In this document: piece after piece, positions 1 through 9,700 of the stretch
Position numbering within the stretch: the stretch's first letter is position 1
How the letters are laid out: every line of letters starts with the position of its first letter
NCBI GenBank assembly: GCA_038213375.1
Contig: JBBQTB010000003.1
Span: 62,001 to 126,000 of the forward strand
DNA: 64,000 nucleotides
Direction of reading: 5' to 3'
DNA from: JAAUTT01 sp038213375
GTDB lineage: Bacteria; Bacteroidota; Bacteroidia; Bacteroidales; JAAUTT01
The notes under the pieces: model-generated
What the model was told of the DNA's origin: nothing
The model's database searches: none
What the model saw: only the letters and a program-made list of their open reading frames with translations
Position numbers and translations under genes: made by a program

Positions 1-103
1 GGAGAAACAAAAAGGTGTGCCACATAAACCAGCGCAATTGTTTCTTTTTAGTCGCGAAGTATTTGAAAAAACAAAAAAGGAGCGTTTAGGATTCTTGTTT
101 TAA
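1..103 (+). CDS. 3' end of an unidentified protein (partial)
   Basis: An open frame enters from the left edge (first full codon at base 2) and stops at TAA 101-103, giving 33 C-terminal residues. They are rich in Lys, Glu and Phe and end in LGFLF. I do not recognise the family. The gene lies 58 bases upstream of a sugar symporter on the same strand, so it may belong to the same carbohydrate-use operon. The alternative is a chance open frame, since only 99 coding bases are visible. Confidence 0.45.
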   Translation, partial: EKQKGVPHKPAQLFLFSREVFEKTKKERLGFLF

Positions 104-161
104 TTGCTAAAAATAAATAAACTCTTTAATTATAATTTACTAACGCAAAAAACTATTTACT

Positions 162-1763
162 GTGGAAAAATTATCTCTAAAAGAAAAAATCGGTTACGCC
201 CTCGGCGATGGGGCAGCAAATATAGCCTGGCGTGGTGTGGCTACTTTCTTATTTATTTTTTACACTGATGTTTTTGGAATAAATCCTGCGGTTGTAGGAG
301 TGCTTATGCTAATAGCCCGATTCGGTGATGGGATTATCGATATTTTAATGGGTGTTATCTGCGACAGAACAAATTCTAAATATGGCAAATTTCGTCCCTG
401 GATATTATGGACAGCCATACCTCTGGGAATAACATTATCGTTGTTGTTTACATCGCCAAATTTAGGTCCAACAGGGAAAATAGTTTATGCCTACGCTACC
501 TATCTGTTATTTTTTCTTATTTACACAGCCAATAATATCCCATACGGTGCACTAATGGCTGTAATGACCGGCGACAATAAAGAACGCACAAGTTTGGGTT
601 CGTATCGTATGGTTGGTGCATTTACAGGTGGTATGGTGGTTCAGGGAGCTTTGTTGTTTTTAGTTGTATACTTTGGTAATATAAATCCAGCTATTAATAT
701 AAATAAGCTTGATGCAAAAAAATATGAAGTAGTAGTATCAACCAATCATGATGTTAAAAATGTAAACATCAAAACCAAAGATGGAATTGCCCTGTTTACC
801 TGGGCTAATTCAGAAATGGCCGACAGCGTTAATGTTCCCACACAGGGTAAAAGTTTTTCAATGGAAGCACAAAAAAAATACTTTTTTATTGTCTCCGGTG
901 AAGAAAATCTTGAAGCCAAAAACATAACCATCATTGACCAGAAAAAAGGCTATAGCAATGCCATTTATCTTTTATCGGTTTTCTTAGCTCTATTCCTGAT
1001 GATAACTTTCGCTACTACCAAGGAACGTGTGCAACCACCCAAAGAACAAAAAACAAATTTAGCTAAGGATCTGAAAGATCTTATACGAAACAAGCCATGG
1101 ATCATCCTCCTTGTCATCGGATTGCTATTTAATGTATACAACTCTATTAAACAAGGTATTGTGGTAATCTATTTTAGCCATTATTTACACAATCAGCTGT
1201 TGGCTGCTACTTTTATGGTCGGATTAATGCTGGCTTCAATCGCAGGTGCTATGATAACATCTCCGCTAGGCAAACGTTTTGGTAAACGCAACCTGTTCAT
1301 TTATGCCCTTATTTTCTCTGGCGTTGTAAATGCATTACTTGTCTTTTGCAATTCGGAAAATATAATAGGCATTTTCACAATCGGTATCATCTCGGAGTTT
1401 GGAGCTGCAATATTCCCAACGCTCTTTTTTGCTATGCTTGGTGATGCCGCCGATTACTCGGAATTCAAAAATGGACGAAGAGCGACAGGACTCGTTTATT
1501 CTGCTGGCTCTTTCGCAACCAAATTTGGAGGAGGTATAGCGGGTGCAATTATTGGATTTGTGTTAGCAGCATTTCATTACAATGGACAAGATGCCGTAGC
1601 CATTCAAGGCGCAGTGCCGGGCATCATTATGCTTATGAGTTGGATACCGGCAATTATTGCTCTTATTGCAGCAGGTGTGATGACTATTTATCCGTTAGAC
1701 CAAACGAAAATGGATGAAATTACAATTGAATTAAACAATAGAAGGGCTAACGAGTTAGCTTAA
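162..1763 (+). CDS. GPH-family (MelB-like) sugar:cation symporter
   Basis: This 533-residue inner-membrane transporter belongs to the glycoside-pentoside-hexuronide branch of the major facilitator superfamily and should import a small glycoside with Na+ or H+. The N-terminus reads KIGYALGDGAANIAW, followed by YTDVFGI and a cytoplasmic loop of the form CDRTNSKYGKFRPWILW, all typical of the family. About twelve hydrophobic segments can be drawn. Residues about 172-268 form a hydrophilic insert rich in Asn, Lys and Asp between transmembrane segments, which makes the protein longer than the usual 450-480. The start is GTG at 162; no ATG lies nearby in frame before the conserved N-terminus. The GH94 gene follows after 53 bases, suggesting that a disaccharide such as cellobiose is imported and then phosphorolysed. 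The exact substrate is inferred. Confidence 0.85.
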   Translation: MEKLSLKEKIGYALGDGAANIAWRGVATFLFIFYTDVFGINPAVVGVLMLIARFGDGIIDILMGVICDRTNSKYGKFRPWILWTAIPLGITLSLLFTSPNLGPTGKIVYAYATYLLFFLIYTANNIPYGALMAVMTGDNKERTSLGSYRMVGAFTGGMVVQGALLFLVVYFGNINPAININKLDAKKYEVVVSTNHDVKNVNIKTKDGIALFTWANSEMADSVNVPTQGKSFSMEAQKKYFFIVSGEENLEAKNITIIDQKKGYSNAIYLLSVFLALFLMITFATTKERVQPPKEQKTNLAKDLKDLIRNKPWIILLVIGLLFNVYNSIKQGIVVIYFSHYLHNQLLAATFMVGLMLASIAGAMITSPLGKRFGKRNLFIYALIFSGVVNALLVFCNSENIIGIFTIGIISEFGAAIFPTLFFAMLGDAADYSEFKNGRRATGLVYSAGSFATKFGGGIAGAIIGFVLAAFHYNGQDAVAIQGAVPGIIMLMSWIPAIIALIAAGVMTIYPLDQTKMDEITIELNNRRANELA

Positions 1764-1816
1764 CGATGGCAAAAATTGATAAAGCATTGTAAAATTAAAA
1801 TATAAAAATAATTAAT

Positions 1817-4255
1817 ATGAAATTTGGCTACTTCGACGACAAAAACAGGGAATATGTGATTGATAATCCACGTACCCCCTGGCCTTGGATCAATTATCTT
1901 GGAAATGAAGACTTTTTCTCCCTTATTTCAAATACTGCCGGTGGTTATACTTTTTATAAAGATGCTAAATTCCGCCGCATTACCCGCTATCGATACAATA
2001 ACGTACCGATGGATAGCGGAGGAAAATACTTTTACATTAAAGACGGAGACAGCGTATGGTCGCCGGGTTGGAAGCCATGCAAAACAGAACTCGACAGTTA
2101 TGAATGTCGTCATGGGATGAGCTACACCAACATTAAAGGTGAGAAAAATGGTGTTACAGCCAATGTTCTCTATTTTGTTCCACTAAAAACGTGGGCCGAA
2201 ATACAAAAGCTTACACTTACCAATAATTCAAAAGAAGTTAAGAAACTTAAGATTTTTTCATTTGTTGAATGGTGTTTGTGGAATGCAGCCGCCGATATGG
2301 AAAACTTTCAACGAAACTTCTCAACTGGTGAAGTGGAAATTCAGGATTCTGTTATTTATCACAAAACCGAATATAAAGAGCGACGTGATCACTATGCGTA
2401 TTATTCCGTAAATACTCCTATATATGGTTATGATACTGATCGTGAATCGTTTTTTGGTTTATATAATGGTTTCGACGAACCACAGGTAGTTGCGAAGGGT
2501 AAACCTAATAATTCAGAGGCTCATGGATGGTCACCTATCGCATCTCATTACATTGAAGTAGAATTGAAACCAGGCGAATCGAAAGATTTTATTTATGTTT
2601 TGGGTTATGTCGAAAACATAGAAGAGGAAAAATGGGAATCGAAGAATATAATCAATAAGAAAAAAGCGAGGGAAACCATTGCGAAGTATAATACTGTCGC
2701 AAAAGTAGATACCGCATTAGCAGAATTGCGTAAATACTGGGATAATTTATTGAGTATTTATTCGGTTAATTCAGGAGATGATAAACTCGACCGCATGGTA
2801 AATATCTGGAATCAATATCAATGCATGGTTACCTTTAATTTTTCCCGTTCTGCATCCTTCTTCGAATCGGGTATTGGTCGCGGTATGGGTTTCCGTGATT
2901 CAAATCAGGATCTGATTGGTTTTGTTCACCAGATTCCGGAAAGGGCGCGCGAGCGAATTATCGATATTGCTTCCACTCAATTTCCCGACGGAGGTTGCTA
3001 TCATCAATACCAGCCACTTACCAAGCGGGGTAACAATGATATTGGAGGAGGTTTTAATGATGATCCCATGTGGCTTATCCTTGGCACGGTGAGCTACATC
3101 AAAGAAACTGGGGATTATGGTATTCTGAGTGAAAAAGTTCCTTTTGACAATGATCTATCTATTTCACGCAGTCTATTTGACCACCTTACGGTATCGTTCG
3201 ACCATGTAGTAAAAAATCTTGGACCTCACGGATTACCGCTTATAGGTCGTGCCGACTGGAACGATTGCCTCAATCTGAACTGTTTCTCCAACGATCCGAA
3301 CGAGTCGTTCCAAACTACCGAAAATAAAACGGTTGGCACCAAAGCGGAGTCGGTGATGATTGCCGGATTATTCGTATTATATGGTCGCGATTATGTTGAT
3401 CTATGCAAAAAACTTGATAAAAATGACGAAGCTGCCCGTGCTCAAAAGCATGTAGATACTATGGTAGATGTGATTAAAAAAGATGGTTGGGACGGTGAAT
3501 GGTTTATCCGTGCTTACGACTATTATGGTCGTAAAATCGGGAGTAACGAAAACGAAGAAGCTAAAATATTTATCGAATCCCAGGGATGGTGCACAATGGC
3601 GGGTATTGGCAAAGATGAAGGCCTTTGCACCAAATCGCTTGATGCAGTAAAGGAACGACTTGATAGTCAATATGGGATTGTATTAAATAACCCTGCATTT
3701 ACCAAATACTACATCGAATATGGCGAAATATCATCTTACCCAGCTGGTTATAAGGAAAATGCCGGTATTTTCTGCCATAATAATCCATGGATTATGATTG
3801 GCGAAACAGTGGTTGGCAATGGAAACCGCGCCTGGGATTATTATCGTAAAATCTGTCCTTCCTACCTTGAAGAAATCAGCGATCTGCATAAAACCGAGCC
3901 TTATGTATACGCTCAAATGGTATCCGGAAAGGATGCCTTCAAACCAGGGGAAGCTAAAAACTCATGGTTAACCGGTACTGCTTCCTGGAATTTCTTTGCT
4001 ATTTCACAGTATATCCTCGGTATACGTCCCGATTATGATGGATTGATAATCGACCCCTGTATACCTGCTGATTGGAAAGGGTTTAAAGTTACCCGTAAAT
4101 TTCGTGGCGCTACCTACCAGATTGAAATAACAAACCCCAATGGTAAAATGAAAGGTGTAAAAGAAATATTGATCGATTCCAAACTGCATACTTCCAATGT
4201 TATCCCTATATTTGGGGATGGCAAGGAACATACGGTAAAGGTGATTTTGGGATAA
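1817..4255 (+). CDS. GH94 cellobiose phosphorylase-like enzyme
   Basis: This 812-residue cytoplasmic protein has no signal peptide. Family GH94 enzymes split beta-linked disaccharides with inorganic phosphate to give a sugar 1-phosphate and a free sugar. The segment GRADWNDCLNLNCFS carries the expected catalytic acid, Asp483, and is followed by ESFQTTENK, a signature of cellobiose phosphorylases. Earlier motifs GIGRGMGFRDSNQDL and GGGFNDDPMWL line the active site in this family. The N-terminal beta-sandwich, (alpha/alpha)6 barrel and C-terminal sheet fit the full family length. It sits directly downstream of a GPH symporter, consistent with intracellular use of an imported disaccharide. Laminaribiose or cellodextrin specificity cannot be excluded; cellobiose is the best reading of the motif set. 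Confidence 0.88.
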   Translation: MKFGYFDDKNREYVIDNPRTPWPWINYLGNEDFFSLISNTAGGYTFYKDAKFRRITRYRYNNVPMDSGGKYFYIKDGDSVWSPGWKPCKTELDSYECRHGMSYTNIKGEKNGVTANVLYFVPLKTWAEIQKLTLTNNSKEVKKLKIFSFVEWCLWNAAADMENFQRNFSTGEVEIQDSVIYHKTEYKERRDHYAYYSVNTPIYGYDTDRESFFGLYNGFDEPQVVAKGKPNNSEAHGWSPIASHYIEVELKPGESKDFIYVLGYVENIEEEKWESKNIINKKKARETIAKYNTVAKVDTALAELRKYWDNLLSIYSVNSGDDKLDRMVNIWNQYQCMVTFNFSRSASFFESGIGRGMGFRDSNQDLIGFVHQIPERARERIIDIASTQFPDGGCYHQYQPLTKRGNNDIGGGFNDDPMWLILGTVSYIKETGDYGILSEKVPFDNDLSISRSLFDHLTVSFDHVVKNLGPHGLPLIGRADWNDCLNLNCFSNDPNESFQTTENKTVGTKAESVMIAGLFVLYGRDYVDLCKKLDKNDEAARAQKHVDTMVDVIKKDGWDGEWFIRAYDYYGRKIGSNENEEAKIFIESQGWCTMAGIGKDEGLCTKSLDAVKERLDSQYGIVLNNPAFTKYYIEYGEISSYPAGYKENAGIFCHNNPWIMIGETVVGNGNRAWDYYRKICPSYLEEISDLHKTEPYVYAQMVSGKDAFKPGEAKNSWLTGTASWNFFAISQYILGIRPDYDGLIIDPCIPADWKGFKVTRKFRGATYQIEITNPNGKMKGVKEILIDSKLHTSNVIPIFGDGKEHTVKVILG

Positions 4256-4308
4256 TCTCTATAAGGGGAAAATGTCTATAAAGGAGCATCGGATTATTTA
4301 AAAAATGT

Positions 4309-4409
4309 AACCGACATTGCAGCACATTTGCAAGCCAATACGAGCCAACGCTCAAACCAAAGGCTTGCAAAAAGAAGCTGCAATTTTGCTTTCACACATT
4401 GTGTCGGTT
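4309..4409. repeat. Nested imperfect palindrome (about 100 bp)
   Basis: Three pairs of inverted arms nest inside each other: AACCGACA 4309-4316 with TGTCGGTT 4402-4409; TTGCAGC 4317-4323 with GCTGCAA 4377-4383; and TTGCAAGCC 4328-4336 with GGCTTGCAA 4362-4370. The element sits in the gap after the GH94 gene and just before a DinD/BRO remnant. It could be a dispersed palindromic repeat, a transposon end, or a structured RNA. It does not look like a simple terminator because no T-tract follows. Confidence 0.6.
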
Positions 4410-4420
4410 TTGATAATTTA

Positions 4421-4612
4421 AAACATGAATTTGCTAACTTAAACGCTAACGAGTTTTGGATGGCTACTCAATTAGCAAAAGCTTTAGAATATACTGATTT
4501 TAGAAACTATCTTTCGGTAATTGAAAAGTCCAAAGAAGCCATTAAAAACATTGGTCAACTTAAAATCACTTCAATTGGATATATACCGAAGCTTGTCCTA
4601 TCTCAACAATGA
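4421..4612 (+). pseudogene. Remnant of a DinD/BRO-type N-terminal domain
   Basis: The frame reads EFWMATQLAKALEYTDFRNYL and continues with SVIEKSKEAIKN, which closely resembles the N-terminal part of DNA-damage-inducible protein D and BRO-family proteins (EyW.AR.L...L.Y..YRNFl.VI.kAkeA). Homology stops soon after, and the frame ends at 4612, so only about 60 of an expected 280 or so residues remain. No convincing ATG precedes it: the open frame simply continues back into the adjacent palindrome with a TTG at 4328. I read it as a decayed fragment left by a mobile element, not a working gene. Confidence 0.6.
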
Positions 4613-4751
4613 TTGATTGCGTTAATGTTGCTGTTTGATAGTTTCCGCATCACATTAGCAAACTACAGTAGTTTTTCAATTAAGCATTGCGCAATAAAGT
4701 TATTCAAGTGATTTTAAAAATGCAGAAACAATAGAGAATTAATTTTTTTTC

Positions 4752-4759
4752 TATGTTTG
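4752..4759 (+). promoter_or_regulatory. Candidate Bacteroidota -7 box before the PUL 1 sigma gene
   Basis: TATGTTTG matches the Bacteroidota -7 consensus TAnnTTTG and lies 17 bases before the sigma factor ATG. I see no good TTTG -33 box at the usual spacing, so the call rests on the -7 element alone. Confidence 0.4.
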
Positions 4760-4776
4760 CAGTGTAATTATAAAAA

Positions 4777-5337
4777 ATGCATCTAAATACATCTGGTAGT
4801 TTTAATGATATATATACTGCTTATTACAGAAAATCATATCTGTTCGTAAAGTCATATGTTCATGATGCTATGGCGGCTGAGGATATTGTTTCGGAATCTC
4901 TTATAAAGCTATGGGAAAAAATGAGGGAGGAAACTATTGACCCGATACGACCATTTTTATTTTCAATTTTAAAAAACCACTCGTTAGACTATCTTAAACA
5001 TCAGGTGATTAAGCAAAATGCACATAATCATATCACCGAAGCCTTAAACCGTGAGTTAGAAATAAGGACTACTTCACTTGAAGCAAGTGACCCTAAAGAT
5101 ATTTTCTCCACAGAGATCCGACAGATCATTGAGGATAAACTAAACTCACTTCCTGAACGTACAAAAGAGATATTCATATTGAGCCGATTTGAAAATAAAC
5201 CTCACAAAGAAATAGCCGATTTATTCAATATTTCAGTGAAAGGTATTGATTATCATATTGCAAATGCTGTTAAAGAATTACGGGCTGCACTTAAAGACTA
5301 TTTGCCGATATTAGGGCTCCTATCTTTCCTGAATTAA
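4777..5337 (+). CDS. ECF sigma-70 factor, PUL 1 regulator
   Basis: This 186-residue extracytoplasmic-function sigma factor directs RNA polymerase to target promoters when released by its anti-sigma partner. Region 2 covers about residues 8-75 (YRKSYLFVKSYVHDAMAAED, then IVSESLIKLWEKM). Region 4 covers about 125-175, with LPERTKEIFILSRFENKPHK followed by EIADLFNISVKGIDYHIANA, a helix-turn-helix. The layout matches the Bacteroidota SusC-linked ECF family (FecI-like). A FecR-type gene follows after 290 bases and an STN-containing SusC after that, so it is expected to switch on the PUL when the transporter meets its glycan. The ATG at 4777 gives the normal N-terminus. Confidence 0.9.
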   Translation: MHLNTSGSFNDIYTAYYRKSYLFVKSYVHDAMAAEDIVSESLIKLWEKMREETIDPIRPFLFSILKNHSLDYLKHQVIKQNAHNHITEALNRELEIRTTSLEASDPKDIFSTEIRQIIEDKLNSLPERTKEIFILSRFENKPHKEIADLFNISVKGIDYHIANAVKELRAALKDYLPILGLLSFLN

Positions 5338-5627
5338 TCTTTGGAATTAAAACGTCCACTCAACCCACTGTTTAGGTTGCATAAAATAGAATTGCAAACT
5401 GCATTTTTGAAACACCTATCTTAAGAATTCAGCGACTGAGATTAAACCTAAATTTAGAATGTATATTACACGAGGATGGAAAATTGAATTTCTACTGATA
5501 CTTCCTTTTTTGTGATTTTCTTTCAAAAAAAGCAAAAACCTACTAGTGATTTAATACCCACAATCGTTCTTATAGTGAAAGGATATAAAAACAATTTTTC
5601 ATCTTGGATAACCGAAATTTTAAAACT
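5338..5627. other. Gap between sigma and anti-sigma genes
   Basis: This is 290 bases of AT-rich sequence with no convincing coding frame, repeat or terminator. It is long for co-transcribed sigma and anti-sigma genes, so a separate promoter for the fecR gene is possible, but I see no clear consensus for one. Confidence 0.4.
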
Positions 5628-6578
5628 ATGGAAAGAGAAGTACTTTTAAAATATATTGAAGGAGAATGTACTGATCTGGAAATGATTCAAATAACTACCT
5701 GGTTAGATTCGGATCCGATAAATATGAGAGAGTATCTGGCACTTCGTAAATTACACGATATTACTATCTGGCAGGCTATTCCAAATAATATATCCCATAA
5801 GAGTCCCCAACCTAAGTTATCACGGAGGTTAATGAAGCCTGTTTTTATTGAAGTGATGAAAATTGCTGCCATTTTGATAATTGCCATAGTGTTTACCCGC
5901 TATCTCTTCCCTGGAGGCAAGGTGGATAACCTGGTTGTGATGCAAACCTTGCATGTTCCAGCCGGACAGCGTGCCGAAATCACACTTGAAGATGGAACAA
6001 ATGTTTGGCTAAATGCTAATACAACTCTGACTTTCCCTAACCAGTTTAAAGGAGGTACTCGAGAGGTGAAACTTAATGGTGAAGGTTTTTTTAAGGTGGC
6101 TTCTAATAAGGCTAAACCATTTATAGTTAAAACCCAAATTTATGACATAAAAGTTACTGGAACTATGTTTAATGTTATTGCTTATTCTAAAAACAAAATA
6201 TTCGAAACTTCCTTGCTGGAGGGGGCTGTTGAAGTATTGAAGCCAAACGATTTAAAAAGCCTATTGCTTAAACCAAATGAGCGAGTTTTTTTGAAAAATA
6301 ATCAATTATCAGTAGAGGCAATTACACATAGTAACCATTTTCTTTGGAAAGAAGGGATCATCAGTTTTGAAGATATGCCTTTCGCGGAGATGGCTAATAA
6401 ACTGGAACTCTTTTTTGATTTAAAAATAGAAATAAAAAATAGTAAACTGCTTAAATATCGGTGTACTGGAAAATTCAGGACAAAAGATGGAATAGAACAT
6501 ATTTTAAAAGTACTTCAATTAAGTAATAAATTCACTTACAAGATAAATGAGAAACTCAATACAATTACGATTGAATAA
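5628..6578 (+). CDS. FecR-family anti-sigma factor, PUL 1
   Basis: This 316-residue inner-membrane anti-sigma regulator should hold the PUL 1 sigma factor through its cytoplasmic N-terminus and receive a signal from the SusC STN domain in the periplasm. An N-terminal helical part (LLKYIEGECTDLEMIQITTW) is followed by one transmembrane helix at about residues 73-92 (MKIAAILIIAIVFTRYLF). A FecR domain starts with HVPAGQRAEITLEDGTNVWL, and the C-terminal DUF4974/STN-like domain covers about the last 70 residues. I chose the ATG at 5628. A TTG eight codons upstream is in frame but lacks support. Confidence 0.88.
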   Translation: MEREVLLKYIEGECTDLEMIQITTWLDSDPINMREYLALRKLHDITIWQAIPNNISHKSPQPKLSRRLMKPVFIEVMKIAAILIIAIVFTRYLFPGGKVDNLVVMQTLHVPAGQRAEITLEDGTNVWLNANTTLTFPNQFKGGTREVKLNGEGFFKVASNKAKPFIVKTQIYDIKVTGTMFNVIAYSKNKIFETSLLEGAVEVLKPNDLKSLLLKPNERVFLKNNQLSVEAITHSNHFLWKEGIISFEDMPFAEMANKLELFFDLKIEIKNSKLLKYRCTGKFRTKDGIEHILKVLQLSNKFTYKINEKLNTITIE

Positions 6579-6636
6579 TAATGGATAACTAACTTAAAAA
6601 AAATGCCTATGTAAAAAGGAGAAAAAAACAGAAAAA

Positions 6637-6664
6637 GCCGGAAAGTGCTCTTACACAATCCGGC
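6637..6664 (+). promoter_or_regulatory. Leader hairpin upstream of susC 1
   Basis: GCCGG (6637-6641) pairs with CCGGC (6660-6664) around an 18-base loop containing GTGCTCTTACA. A hairpin of the same design, with a related loop, occupies the same place before the second susC gene (29342-29372). No T-tract follows, so a simple terminator is unlikely. It lies in the fecR-susC gap and could act in RNA-level control of susC. Confidence 0.55.
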
Positions 6665-6726
6665 CAGAGGTCGTTACCTGACTTGCTTATAGAAACAAAT
6701 TTTATTAACAACCAAAACACAAATGT

Positions 6727-9700
6727 ATGAAAAATTATTTGTCAAGGGATTACTTTGACTCAACTAAACTATTTCTACGAAAAATGAGAATGACATTTAT
6801 AGGGCTAATACTGACTATGTCATCACTTTTTGCAACAAATATTAATTCGCAGGTTGCGAGGGTGAATATTAAAGCTCAAGGTGCAAGTGTATTAAATATA
6901 CTGGAAATAATCGAAAAGCAAACGGATTATTTGTTTGTATATGATAAAAATGAAATTGATCTTAACCGCAAGGTAAGTATCAATGCAAACAATCAAATGG
7001 TTGCAGAGGTGCTCTCAGAGATATTTGGCAATTCCTCCATTATTTATGCAAAAGAGGGCTCCAATATTATGCTGATGCACAAAAGTATGATCGTGCAACA
7101 ACAAAAACTCACCGGCACAGTTACCGATGCCACTAATTTCGAGCCTATTATTGGGGCAAATGTTGTTATTGAAGGCACTACGCTTGGTACAGTTACCGAT
7201 ATCAATGGTAAATTCAGCCTGGAAATTGCAAAAGCCGATGCTGTGTTGGTAGTTACCTATTTAGGTTTCAATTCAGAGCATGTTTCAATAAATGGGCAAT
7301 CAAATTTGAACATTAAGCTGGTACCCGATATTACAAAACTTGATGAGGTTGTTGTAATTGGTTATGGAACACAGAAAAGGACTACTCTATCAGGTTCAGT
7401 GAGTACACTTAAGGGCAGTGAAATTGCATCTGCGCCTGTTGCAAATGTTACCAATTCACTTGCAGGGCATATCCCTGGCCTAATTGCTTATAGCAATTCG
7501 AGCGAGCCAGGTAATGATAAAGCAAATTTGCTTATTCGTGGCAAAAATACATTAGGTGACAATAGCCCTCTTATTGTAGTTGACGGTATAGCTAACCGTG
7601 ATTTTGAGCATATCGACCCAAATGACATAGAAAGTATTTCAGTTTTAAAAGATGCTTCGGCAGCAATATATGGTGCGCAAGCTGCAAATGGAGTAATTTT
7701 AATTACCACCAAAAGAGGTAAACTAGGGAAACCCACTATAACTCTTACACTCAATCAGGGTTACAATGCACCCACTCGATTGCCTGAATTGGCAGATGCC
7801 TTTACTTACTCATCTATGGTTAACGAAATATACCCAGGTACATATTCTACCGATGATGTTTCGAAATTCAAAGATGGCAGTGATCCATTAGCACATCCCA
7901 ACACTAACTGGTATAAGGCAACCATCAAACCATGGTCTGTCCAGCGGAGTAGTAACCTTTCAATTAATGGAGGCTCTGAGAATTTGAAGTATTTGGTTTC
8001 ATTTGGTGTTAGATATAACGATGGAGTATATAAGAGCTCTGCATCCAATTATACTCAATATAATTTCAGGACAAATATCGATGGTAAAGTAAATAAATAC
8101 ATCAATATTGCTTTTGATGTTGCAGGTCGCCAGGAAAACATCGACAATCCGAATTCAGACATATATACAATTTTCCGGTCAATTGTTAGGGGAAAGCCCA
8201 CAATGACAGCAACATGGCCTAATGGAGAGCCAGGTCCTGCTACTGAAGGTGGTGCACAGTCTGTAATTATTACAACCAATAAACCTGGTTACAATAATAA
8301 AACGAACTATATCCTTGAAAGTAATTTGAAATTAAACATTTCTATTCCATGGGTGAAGGGTCTTTCCTTATCTACCAATGTTTCATATGATAAAAATTTC
8401 ATAGGCCAAAAATCATGGGGGATACCTTATAGCCTATATAACTGGAATGGAACAACTAAAGACACACAAGGCATGCCTGTTCTTGCATCTGCAAATTATG
8501 GACCAGTATTGCCTTCCCTTGGACAGAGTTATACGGATGGCAAAAATATTACGCTTAATGCATTGTTAAACTATGAAATACAAATTGCTAACAAACATAA
8601 CGTAAAAATTTTGGTTGGTAGCGAGAAACATACATTTGATGAAATATATTTGGGGGCAAATCGAGGTAACTTTTTATCACCAGCATTGGATCAAATATTT
8701 GCCGGGGCAAAAGATTTGCTGATGACCAATGATGGCAAAGAATTATATGATGCTCGTTTAAATTACTTTGGCCGTGTTAATTATAATTTCAATCAGAAGT
8801 TTTTAGCCGAATTTGTTTGGAGGTATGATGGTTCTATTAAATTCCATGAAAGTAGCCGGTTTGGATTTTTCCCTGGTGTATCACTGGGTTACCGGATTTC
8901 AGAAGAAGGCTTTTTCAAAAATAATGTTTCCTTTTTCAATAATTTAAAAATAAGAGGATCCTGGGGACAGACTGGAAATGACCGAATTAAAGATTATCAA
9001 TATTTGTCAACCTACGCATTTAATGATTATCTGGCAGTATTTGGTGCGACTCCTATAGGCTCTAAGGCTCTTTACGAGAATGTAATACCTAATAGGAATG
9101 TAACCTGGGAGGTGGCTAATCAGAGAAATATTGGATTAGAAGGAGCTATATTGAATGACAAAGTGGTTTTCGAAGTTGATTATTTCAATAATAACCGTAA
9201 CCAAATTCTTATTCAAAGAAATGCATCTATTCCCGGCCTTGCTGGTTTATCGTTACCTCCTGAAAACCTTGGCAAAGTTACAAATGTTGGGTTCGATGGA
9301 AGTATAACTTATCGGGATAGGGCAGGGAATTTTAAATATTCTGTCTCACTGAATATCACGCATAATAAGAACAGAATAGTATTTTGGGATGAAACACCTG
9401 GGATAGATACCTGGCAACAAACAACAGGGCATCCAATTGGAGGGGAGCTTTACTACCAAGCCGATGGCATTTTTCATAACCAAGCTGATTGTGACGCATT
9501 TAACGCAAAATTTAACGGTGGGGTAATTCCAAAGGGCGGCGTGGTTCCGGGAGATGTTAGATTTAAAGATGTAAATGAAGATGGAGTGATTGACTCAAAG
9601 GATATGGTTCGGGATTTTAGAAGTGAGGTACCTACATTAACTGGAGGGCTAAGTATAAACCTTGGCTATAAAAATTTCGATTTCAGTATGTTATTTCAGG

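Noticed and set aside
5604..5627. TTG starts for fecR and other genes (5604, 12245, 20677, 28202, 44070)
   Set aside because: In each case an in-frame ATG downstream gives a normal N-terminus or signal peptide, and the extra residues have no family support.
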